From assembly GCA_023053545.1 (NCBI GenBank), contig JAKZAN010000005.1:8928001-8992000 (forward strand): a stretch of 64,000 nucleotides of DNA, written 5' to 3'. The stretch is from Lepidurus packardi (taxonomy: Eukaryota; Arthropoda; Branchiopoda; Notostraca; Triopsidae). A model generated the notes under the pieces. The model was not told the DNA's origin. It searched no databases and saw only the letters and a program-made list of their open reading frames with translations. Of the stretch, positions 24,601-30,699 are shown in pieces. The position numbers and the translations under genes were made by a program. The stretch's first letter is position 1; every line of letters begins with the position of its first letter.

Positions 24601-26386
24601 CGATGGGTGCATTTGAACTGCGCGTTATGGTCAGAGGAAGTGTACGAGACGGTGAACGGTGCCTTAATGCATGTGGACGTGGCCTTACGACAGAGTCTTA
24701 CTAGCGTTTGTCAGCACTGCAACCAAAACGGGGCCACCATCAAGTGTTGGAAGGTGCGCTGCTCTACTGCGTTACATTTGCACTGCGCAGTCAAAGAAGG
24801 CTGCGTTTTTTACAAGAACAAGAGCGTGTTTTGCTCCGCACATGCGCCTAGAGACAACAAGGATGAACAGCTTACCACGTTAACTGTCTACCGACGCGTC
24901 TACATCAACCGCGATGATAACCGCCAAGTGGCCGCCGTCATGCACATGCCGGATCATGCGCAGTTGCTCCGGGTGGGGTCCTTAATTTTCCTCAGTATTG
25001 GCCAGTTACTGCCCCACCAATTGGCGGCCTTCCATTCCCACCACTACATTTATCCCATCGGCTATAAAATCGTAATTTATATTAGAAATCGTCTTTTTAT
25101 GCATTTTTCAATTCACTTTTATTATGGAAAATGTAGGCGAGATTGTATTGGTCACACAGGGCCGCTGCGCAGCGATGTCGGTACATTTGCACAATCGCGG
25201 AGGCCGAAGGTCGTCCACAGTTTGTGGTGACGGTAGAAGAGCCTCGACGGGGGTTTGATTCCGTCACGTACACGGACTGGACCGCCCAGGGGGTGTGGCT
25301 ACAGATCCTTAAGCCTTTGCAAGCGTTACGACAACAAAGTGGTGCAGTACGACTTTTCCCACAGTTTGTGTCGGGCGAAGATCTCTTCGGACTTACCGAA
25401 CCAGCAATAGTCCGCGTGTTAGAGTCTTTACCAGGTGTAGATTCGCTTACAGACTATCATTTCAAGTACGGACGCAATCCTTTGCTGGAATTGCCCCTCG
25501 CAGTCAATCCAACAGGTACAGTTATTGTACAGTTATTTAATGAAGTTGGTTACTAATTGTATATCAATCGTTCTTATTGAAGGTTGTGCGCGATCCGAGC
25601 CTAGGATTAAAGCTGGTACGCAAGTGAAGAAACCACATACACAGAGAACAGGTTGTTCTGCGCGGTCGTCGTATACGCACAGCGCTATTAGTGCGTTGGA
25701 CCCTCATGGCCCTTATTCGAAGCAGTTTGTGCATTCGAAAAGCTCACAGTACAAAAAAATGAAGCAAGAATGGAGAAATAATGTATATTTGGCCAGGTAA
25801 GATCCATTATCCTCATGACAGTTCTTTTTTTGTTTGGCCAAAATAAAGTTTTGTATGTGAAATGTGTAGATCTAAGATTCAAGGCTTGGGACTGTATGCA
25901 TCAAGAGATTTAGAGAAACATACCATGGTGATTGAGTATATCGGGGAGGTTATCAGGGCTGAGTTGGCTGAGCTACGAGAAAAGCGTTACGAAGCACAGG
26001 TAAGGACATTGTGGACAGGGTCTTTGTGAACTAATATGTTCTTCTGGCAGAATCGAGGGATTTATATGTTTCGATTGGACGAACATCGTGTGATTGACGC
26101 GACCATAAGTGGCGGTTTAGCCCGGTATATTAACCATTCGTGCAATCCAAATTGTGTAGCCGAAGTTGTGGAAGTAGAACGGGACCTTCGTATTATTATT
26201 TTTGCCAATCGACGAATCGCCCGAGGCGAAGAGGTAAATGTCTATTGTTTACATTCGTTTTGCCATGTCTTAACTTGTTTGTTTTCTTCGCAGTTGAATT
26301 ATGATTATAAGTTTGACATTGAAGATGACCAACACAAGATTTCCTGCTTATGTGGCGCCCCGAATTGCAAAAAGTGGATGAATTAA
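623..26386 (+). CDS. KMT2C/D: Histone H3K4 methyltransferase, KMT2C/KMT2D (MLL3/4, Trithorax-related) family, complete
   Basis: Catalytic subunit of a COMPASS-like complex that places H3K4 monomethyl marks at enhancers. I joined 35 coding exons, all in phase, for 4,726 codons plus stop: 623-984, 1073-1234, 1300-1509, 1619-1728, 1780-2058, 2164-2450, 3408-3759, 3829-3914, 3978-4244, 4356-4738, 6613-7765, 7976-8179, 8449-8605, 8689-9288, 9367-9491, 10236-10679, 10917-11046, 12019-12437, 12845-13437, 14139-14358, 14549-14635, 14856-15725, 17184-20355, 21940-22154, 22230-22710, 22781-23283, 23523-23861, 23920-24288, 24359-24468, 24579-25071, 25137-25515, 25583-25796, 25870-25999, 26051-26233, 26294-26386. 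Domain order is extended PHD, PHD clusters, HMG box, coiled coil, Gln-rich region, second extended PHD, FYRN, FYRC, WIN, SET, post-SET. Length is near human KMT2C/D (about 4,900-5,500 aa). Unlike the Drosophila LPT/Trr pair, both halves are in one gene. Exon joins are by eye; the 87-nt exon at 14549 is the least certain. Confidence 0.93.
1300..2450 (+). other. KMT2C/D N-terminal extended PHD plus two PHD fingers
   Basis: Residues about 175-470. CALCCHSERSQLGQGEL near 1308 opens the first zinc knuckle of the extended PHD. YVHHWCGMWC (exon at 1780) and SFHWPCAIASG complete it. After a short intron (2059-2163), CSSCG...HWHGSC forms the next PHD, and CDACDKSYHPYCVRP a further PHD of the Cys4-His-Cys3 type. 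This block corresponds to the part encoded by the separate LPT gene in Drosophila. Mammalian equivalents bind histone tails; binding here is inferred. Confidence 0.88.
2522..3310. mobile_element. Non-autonomous DNA element with 14-bp inverted repeats, TA target
   Basis: The ends are perfect inverted repeats: GCCGCGTTCGTTTT at 2522-2535 and AAAACGAACGCGGC at 3297-3310. Each is flanked by TA (2520-2521 and 3311-3312), as expected for a TA target-site duplication of the Tc1/mariner or pogo type. The 789-bp interior contains further inverted pieces (for example GCGTATAAGCGTTCG near 2577 against GAACGCTTATAAGCG near 3229) and no transposase. It lies in the intron between the PHD exons ending 2450 and starting 3408. 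Confidence 0.75.
5302..5572. mobile_element. Small nested inverted-repeat element
   Basis: ATTGGTACCACC (5302-5313) and GGTGGTACCAAT (5561-5572) form a perfect 12-bp terminal inverted repeat around about 270 bp. Inside, GTTGCACTTTGGAGGGG (5422-5438) has an inverted copy at 5476-5492 and a shorter direct copy at 5521-5535, so the interior can form a hairpin. It sits inside the larger element at 4827-6360, giving a two-level nest. No target duplication was established. Confidence 0.5.
5995..6120 (+). repeat. Degenerate TTAGG/TTTAGG interstitial tract
   Basis: About 125 bp are built from TTAGG and close variants (TTAGGTTAGGTTAG..., with TTTAGG and GATTAGG). TTAGG is the ancestral arthropod telomere unit. 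Smaller patches lie at 5350-5395 and, on the other strand, near 5720-5750. The tract is imperfect, so it is an old interstitial or transposon-carried repeat and not a telomere end. Confidence 0.7.
6361..6612. other. AT-rich end of intron
   Basis: Low-complexity AT-rich intron sequence between the transposon and the next KMT2C/D exon; nothing else is visible. Confidence 0.6.
8689..9491 (+). other. KMT2C/D HMG box region
   Basis: Residues about 1337-1579. The end of exon 8689-9288 reads KWEVDEALG...ISAVLYANTNHPELKRDYP and splices to DWNNRWKQIAKIWRGLPPEK, followed by FLQKARENRATMRLQKQNQ. This is the HMG-box segment characteristic of KMT2C and KMT2D, with the usual Trp and basic residues. Its role (DNA or nucleosome contact) is known only by family. 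Confidence 0.85.
9492..10235. other. Intron without recognisable feature
   Basis: A 744-bp KMT2C/D intron that follows the HMG-box exon. It is AT-rich with pyrimidine-rich runs towards the acceptor CTCTAG (ends 10235). I see no element ends or other gene. Confidence 0.6.
11091..11938 (+). mobile_element. Pogo/Tigger-like element, copy 1, transposase truncated
   Basis: The left end CAGTAGATACCCCTTATTGT (11091-11110), continuing GATCAC, mirrors the right end (GTGATCGCAACAAGCGGCAT at 11914-11933, then CTACT). TA flanks the left end at 11089-11090, and TATA follows the right end. The size is about 850 bp. An open frame at 11551-11772 encodes the N-terminal DNA-binding half of a pogo-type transposase and then stops. 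The catalytic DDE part is absent, so the copy is not autonomous. It lies in the KMT2C/D intron 11047-12018. Confidence 0.8.
11551..11772 (+). pseudogene. Truncated pogo-type transposase, CENP-B-like N-terminal helix-turn-helix only
   Basis: 73 codons. KEKFRLIETYAKLSLKDLPQ followed by REAAFRSGIPQSSLSGLL has the pattern of the psq/CENP-B N-terminal helix-turn-helix (an EK.R.I...E helix, then a G(I/V)..S(T/S)LS..L recognition helix). No second DNA-binding domain or DDE catalytic domain follows. The frame is intact for this fragment, while the related copy at 21.36 kb is frameshifted. It could be a relic, or a source of a short DNA-binding protein; I favour relic. Confidence 0.65.
12438..12844. 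other. AT-rich KMT2C/D intron
   Basis: About 400 bp of TTTA/TTAAT-rich low-complexity sequence between two coding exons. No element or gene is visible. Confidence 0.6.
13514..14115. mobile_element. TIR element, copy 2 of the TTAA-type family
   Basis: The left end GGCTCCCGTATACCTTAGCT starts at 13514, preceded by TTAA (13510-13513). The right end is degraded (AGCTAAGGTAAACGG near 14097-14111). The body matches copy 1 and copy 3: GGTATAGGCGGTTAGCATAG, then blocks containing AATGCACA, GAGTAA and ACGAGAAATACGTTACCT. A short internal duplication (TTTTTGGAACTTTTTGAGAA near 13558 and 13598) is specific to this copy. Non-coding. Confidence 0.7.
14549..14635 (+). other. Probable 87-nt cassette exon of KMT2C/D
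   Basis: The acceptor TTTTAG and a weaker donor (CAG then GTTTTA) enclose 29 in-frame codons (IYAVNVPRGGG...). Flanking exons end and begin in phase 0, so skipping keeps the frame. The donor departs from GTAAG/GTGAG, so inclusion could be partial. Leaving it out would not damage the protein model. Confidence 0.5.
15950..17060. mobile_element. Intron element interrupted by the insertion at 15996-16973
   Basis: The left part (AGTAGTTGAT, then AAAAGATGGCACTGAT) and right part (ATCGTACCACTATATCATGA, AAGAAATTTAACGA) together match a compact copy at about 44275-44395. There the two parts are adjacent. Here they are separated by 978 bp. The element's own ends and class are not clear. Confidence 0.55.
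15996..16973. mobile_element. Nested DNA transposon with 8-bp target duplication
   Basis: The octamer GCACTGAT occurs exactly at both edges (15988-15995 and 16974-16981). The uninterrupted relative at 44.3 kb has a single similar site, so this is an insertion with an 8-bp target duplication. Both ends carry the same 12-bp inverted core, GACACAAGGACG (16004-16015) and CGTCCTTGTGTC (16954-16965), each exactly 8 nt from the border. An 8-bp duplication fits hAT-like or P-like elements. No transposase is seen; the 70-codon frame at 16610 matches nothing I recognise. Confidence 0.65.
20471..21752 (+). mobile_element. Pogo/Tigger-like element, copy 2, with internal insertion
   Basis: The left end CAGTAGATGCCGCTTCTTGG (from 20471) and right end GTGATCACAATAAGCGGCAT followed by CTCCTG (to 21752) are inverted repeats, and TA flanks both sides (20469-20470, 21753-21754). 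Compared with copy 1 it contains about 370 extra bp (about 20830-21205). Its transposase remnant near 21362 aligns with that of copy 1 (KEAAAH versus KEKFRL) but is frameshifted. It lies in the KMT2C/D intron 20356-21939. Confidence 0.8.
20836..20962 (+). repeat. Second TTAGG-like interstitial tract
   Basis: GGTTAGGTTAGGCTAGGTTAGG-type sequence for about 125 bp, similar in make-up to the tract at 5995-6120. It falls in the part of pogo-like copy 2 that is missing from copy 1. It therefore arrived with, or seeded, the later insertion. The rest of that insertion (about 21,030-21,200) resembles the right end of the nested element at 15996-16973, including CGTCCTTGTGTC. Confidence 0.65.
23523..25515 (+). 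other. KMT2C/D Cys cluster, second extended PHD, FYRN and FYRC
   Basis: Residues about 3957-4520. FCRHCDVVI and CAFCSTNCYMQFAL form a Cys cluster typical of the family. A segment KRFKGVRYKVF follows. The extended PHD starts at CMFCHQTGDG (exon 24359-24468) and continues with RWVHLNCALWSEEVYE and LHLHCAV. FYRN is seen as RVGSLIFLSIGQLLPHQL and HYIYPIGYK; after one intron, FYRC runs from YWSHR to about LESLPGVDSLTDYHFKYG. Confidence 0.87.
25583..26386 (+). other. KMT2C/D WIN motif, SET and post-SET domains
   Basis: GCARSEPR at the start of exon 25583-25796 is the WDR5-interaction (WIN) motif. SET is split over the last four exons. Visible catalytic landmarks are SKIQGLGLYASRDL, VIEYIGEVIR, YINHSCNPNC (cofactor-binding NHSC) and LNYDYKF, in which the tyrosine is conserved. 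The post-SET zinc site is CLCGAPNCKKWMN, ending at the stop 26384-26386. All key residues are present, so the enzyme should be active. Confidence 0.92.
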
Positions 26387-28613
26387 TAAGAGAATTAGGC
26401 TCCTCCGCATATCATAGCAAAAGGAAGAAAGAAGAAAACGTTGGAGGATGATGAAAATGGTTTTGTATAGATTGTCATGTATGGCCAATTTTTGTTATGT
26501 GGACGTCTCCCAAATCTCACCACAGATTAAGATGTTGACAAAAGGATGGACTTATTGAATTATTTGTTAGTGAATTGTACGCCTAAAACTTGGAAAAATG
26601 TTTAAAAAAAATATTGTTTCCCCATAGCCACGTTTTTCTATTTCGCGATCTAACTTCAAATTTTAACGTACGTTTACGCAAAGCTCGTTTTTGATATTTT
26701 GTAGAGTTCCTTGGAATCGACTTTACCGTCAGCAGCTTTTTGGTATGTTTTGCTTACATTTCAAGTAAAGTTTTATTTAGTTTTCATGCTAGTTTTATAT
26801 GCCCACTCTGAAACTCTTGGCTGGAACCTCATGAGTTGCCATCAGTCAATAACAGATTTCGCCACTGTATGTTTGTGTACGATGAGTGCTACTCTGATAT
26901 GCCTATTCTTAAAGAACCGCCTCGCTAACTAACAACTTGCCCCCAGTTCACGTCATTCCGTGCTCAACTTCCAACAAGTGAACTTGTCAGCTTCCCTATG
27001 GTGGGGGATTCAGAAGAAGCCGACTTGAGTGATTTTACGAGAAATTATGAATATTGGTGTCCTGGAGGCCTGTCAAATTAGTGAAAATAGTCTGGATCAA
27101 CAATCAACCGCAATGCCAGCCTTATTATCCACGTAAGCCACCTCCCAAACTTGCTTCCTCGTTAACATTACCTAACACGAGATTTTTCTCCTTGCTGTTT
27201 GGCCGCCATCTTGGGTTCCTTGCCCTTCCCACTGTGGTGGGTTGGACTTTTTCTTTTGTTACGGCATAGTAACACAACATTACCCCATTGTTTTTGTATG
27301 TTAAATCGTGTATGTTTTATTATTTCGGCATCAATTCGTTCAACACTTTCCTTATCTTTTTGCTACACTATGAGATTAAAGTTTTACTAATTAAATTAGC
27401 GGTAATTTTTTGACCCAGAAACGACAAACGCGGTTTTAGAACGCAGTAAGACTTTGTTCTGCAAAAAGAAACCCCTGAAGGTTAGGGGAAGGTCGACAAT
27501 AGGGGATAGCAAGTGGGATTTTGCAAACTTTGGCCTTTAGTGCGAAACTTCGACCTAATTTTTCATACCAAGTAAGAGCAGTTATTACTGCTTTTGAACC
27601 GCTCTAAACTTACTTAAAGTGGTTAAAGAACGGCAGTCGGAGCAACCGGTTCCCTAGCAATAACTTCCGTGACGTTTCCTTTTCCTTCGTGAAGTTTCGA
27701 TTGTCGTACGTTTGGAAATCCTTGTTGCGTTTCCCAATAATTGACATAAGCTTATCTCTTCCCCTTCCCCCTGTCTCCCTTCAACGTAAGGGAGATAACG
27801 AGTTTAATCTTTCATGAAATGTTTTCTCATCTTTCGATGCTTGGTTTCTGATGGATTCCAAGGTCTTACCGATTCTGTCGTTCGTGTATTTACCCCAATG
27901 TTTTTTTTTAAGAGTGACGTCAAGCTAACACTGGCGGATCGATAAGGGCAGCGCGTAAGGCCACGCCTATTGAACCCTTTCCTGGTTTCCAAAGGTCAAG
28001 GTTTGGCTTCTGTCACCAGTCAGCTTGCTCCTCCCCTTTTCACCTTTTTTAGAAACAAGTTTGAATTCTTCTTGGAGTGAGGAGAATTCGGGAAATTTTT
28101 TAAGTAAAAATCGCGTAATGGGAGTAATAGTCTAGATGCTTCGATTGTTATGGAATGGATCTTTCGTGCGTCAGACCACAAGGCGTCGAATTCCGTAGCG
28201 CTGCATACTTTATGGTGCACTTGGCTCATTTCCGAGTTCCATTTTATAAATAGAAAAGTACAGCTTCAGCATCTTATTCGAGGACTCGGATGCTTGGGCC
28301 CGTGAAAGTTCAGTCGTAGTTGTGGCCCATGGCCGTCGACACGTACTTTCTGTATCTTTCTCGATCGTATCATGGCACCTGCTGCCGGTTTCATAGCGAC
28401 TTTCCCTCAGTTAAATCCCGGGTTTTTTCTTTGTTCTAACCTTTGTTTCTTGCTATTGTGTGTTGTTTAGATGTCTTTCGTTTTCGGACTGAAGTTATTA
28501 ATCTTTGACAGTGATGCTTAATCAAGCGGTTTTGTTTTCGATCAAAAATGATGTTTAGAATTGTGAAGAAGTGCGAAGAATTGTGTGACTAAAAGTGTTT
28601 TTTGTATTTACAG
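26387..28613 (+). other. KMT2C/D 3' UTR, intergenic DNA and antizyme 5' region
   Basis: No protein gene is supported here. The KMT2C/D 3' UTR probably runs to an ATTAAA near 27,373. The second half should contain the antizyme promoter and first exon(s), because the first recognisable antizyme exon begins at 28614 with a split codon. Candidate start codons at 28329, 28471 and 28549/28552 give only weak donors. Short open frames in this stretch have no recognisable features. Confidence 0.4.
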
Positions 28614-29504
28614 GAGTAGTAATGTTAGTAGTCCAAGTGGTTTGAGTCTGGCGGGCGTGTCCCGCTGGGTTGTGACGCTGGGGGCGGGGCCTCGGTGGTT
28701 GTCCTGATGGACCCCACGCCGCACAAGGATCTGTTATCAACGCAGAGGGCGTGTGCGGTGTGGGGAAGCGGAACAATGAGCTCTCTGCTCCGAAGGCGCA
28801 GCAACAGTCTTCTCATCCTATAACGGTATAAATTGAATCTAAATATTATTAAATAATTACACTGAAGTAAATGCACATTCATTTTCGCAGGCTTTGGAAT
28901 TGGGTAAGCATTCTAGGACTGCGCCTGTGCGACTAACGATGGTATGCCAGTTGACACCCACTCGAGAATGGACATTAGAGGGAGTTTTGTGGCAAGGTCG
29001 CTTGTATCTGGACGTGCCAAGCATGATTGTCCAGCAAGGCTCCAAAGATGGCTTCATCGCCGTTTTGGAGTACGCCCAAGAAGAACTACGAGCTACTCAT
29101 GTCATCTTGAGTATTGATAAAGACCGTTCCGATCGCGGTAATTTGAACTTCCTTCTCCCCTCGCAAATGGAATTAATACTATATTCTGTATCATTATATT
29201 GATTACTTATACTTGTATTCCTTATTGGTTACTTAAACTTGTATTACTTATTGATTAGTTACACTTATAAGTTATTAGTGAGTGGAATTAATTATTAATT
29301 ATTATTTTTAATAAAATTAATTATTAAACATTATGTATCATTAAATTGATTACTTATGCTTAAAAGTCATTAATGAGTGTTTATTTTCTTATAGCAAGCG
29401 TCGTGCGTACGTTCTTGTTTATGGGATTCAGCGTCCTGCCCCCTGGGCATGAATTAATTCCTGCTAATGCTCATCAACTCTTTATGGCTACCGCGTTGGA
29501 TTAA
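28614..29504 (+). CDS. OAZ: Ornithine decarboxylase antizyme, +1 frameshift gene (5' end not resolved)
   Basis: Antizyme binds ornithine decarboxylase, sends it to the proteasome and lowers polyamine uptake. Exons 28614-28825, 28891-29137 and 29395-29504 join in phase. The upstream frame ends GPRWLS-stop at TCC TGA (28702-28707), the classic antizyme site. A +1 shift continues from GAT (28706) for 158 codons. The second frame has the family core: GSKDGFIAVLEYAQEEL, HVILSIDKDRSDR, RTFLFMGFSVLPPGHELIP, then FMATALD and stop. The first coding exon is missing from my model: the frame needs two bases from an upstream exon, and no clear donor was found. In animals, polyamines promote this shift, which closes the feedback loop. 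Confidence 0.93.
28702..28708 (+). promoter_or_regulatory. +1 programmed ribosomal frameshift site, UCC UGA U
   Basis: TCC TGA T in the antizyme mRNA. UCC is the last zero-frame codon and UGA the zero-frame stop; reading resumes at GAU. This heptamer is the near-universal animal antizyme slip site. Everything 3' of it is conserved only in the +1 frame. Confidence 0.93.
28712..28788 (+). promoter_or_regulatory. Predicted H-type RNA pseudoknot 3' of the antizyme frameshift site
   Basis: Stem 1 pairs CCCCACGCCGCAC (28712-28724) with GTGCGGTGTGGGG (28753-28765): 13 pairs with one G-U. Stem 2 pairs loop bases GCAGAGGGC (28742-28750) with GCTCTCTGC (28780-28788): 9 pairs with one G-U. Loops are 17, 2 and 14 nt, and stem 1 begins 4 nt after the UGA. 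This is the position where pseudoknots stimulate frameshifting in vertebrate and some invertebrate antizymes. The pairing is visible in the sequence; stability and function are inferred. Confidence 0.75.
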
Positions 29505-30699
29505 GACAAAGGAGCGCGCTTTGCGAGGAAGTAGAGCTACGAAGTGGATGGATCCGCCCACCACACACCACACACAGGGGTCTGGTTCAATTTTGTAATT
29601 TTTTTTTGGTAAATTCTTTAATTTTACGCAAGATATGGAATGGTGGCAACAGCGTCTAGTTTTTTCCACGTGTACTCTCACTGTTCCTCAGCTTTCACTT
29701 TTTTCTGCAATTTCTAGAAAACTCGTAGCCAAGTTGGTGTGAGGTTTTGAGGCCATTTTTCAACGGTGTTTTTTTTTATTATTATTTACCACCTTGTCTT
29801 AACAAAGTAGTAGATGTGCGGGATTTATAGGTGGTCCCAAAGTAGATGGTTTGGTTTTTGAGATACCATTTTATTCTTTGTGTAGAAGCTAGGCTTCCCT
29901 TCCAACTTGGCAATGATGAAATGGAAATTTTGTTCTCTCACCATGTTATATATCCTATTAATTATGGCGCTGGATTCCTGTCTTGTCGTAACCAGACTCA
30001 AACCCTTTCTTGAATATCTGCGTTGGTGAATGATCCTTGGAAAAAAAAATGTTTAAAAAAAACACCAAAAAATTATAAAACTAGTTGGAAACTTTGCTTG
30101 GTCTTTAAAAGACTGAATACTTTTTCCACTGGAAAAAAAACTTAAATAGAAAAATATCTTTTTCTTCGTGTAACCGATTTTTTATACCATGGGTTTTTGG
30201 CTCTTCTTTTTGTCCCTAGTTCTTTGTGGTTTTTTTAGTAAGGCTTTTTTTGTATTCGTTTTGGTGCCATTGACGTCGCGAAGGACAATAAGATGGAAAT
30301 TTTAAGTTGTATTACCCTATTGCTGATTTAGGAGCCATTCCACTGGCGTTAAAAGAGTTTTTTGATCATCCGCATTTCAATTTACTCATTTCTTTGTCCA
30401 TGCTTTCTTGACTTTTGACTTTATTGTCATTCGAAACTGCTGTGACTTTTTAGGTTTGGTTTAGCGGCCATTGATTTGGAGTTTATATGAAGTTCAGTTG
30501 AGCCATTTTATTGCCATATTCCTTGTATTTTTCGAGTTTTCCTTTGGCTTACATAGGTGTCAAATAAAATAGTACCAAACTTAAATGTTGTATAACTAAA
30601 CGGTTTCAATAAAGCGCCTATTCTGTTATCGATTACGAGGTAAACGATACTACCATGTAAACTACCCCGATGATGTCATTCGGCTATCGATAGTTAAAA
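29505..30699 (+). other. Antizyme 3' UTR and CDC16 upstream region
   Basis: No gene is supported. An AATAAA lies at about 30,608. The stretch is T-rich and A-rich. It ends in the CDC16 promoter with a TATCGATA palindrome just before the start codon. Confidence 0.5.
30685..30692. promoter_or_regulatory. DRE-type motif TATCGATA upstream of CDC16
   Basis: The palindrome TATCGATA, 8 bp upstream of the CDC16 ATG, is the DNA replication-related element bound by DREF in Drosophila, common in promoters of cell-cycle and housekeeping genes. Placement fits a cell-cycle gene, but an 8-mer can occur by chance. Confidence 0.4.

Noticed and set aside
26711..27390. Short plus-strand frames downstream of KMT2C/D
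   Set aside because: They lie in the probable 3' UTR, overlap each other and lack conserved motifs.
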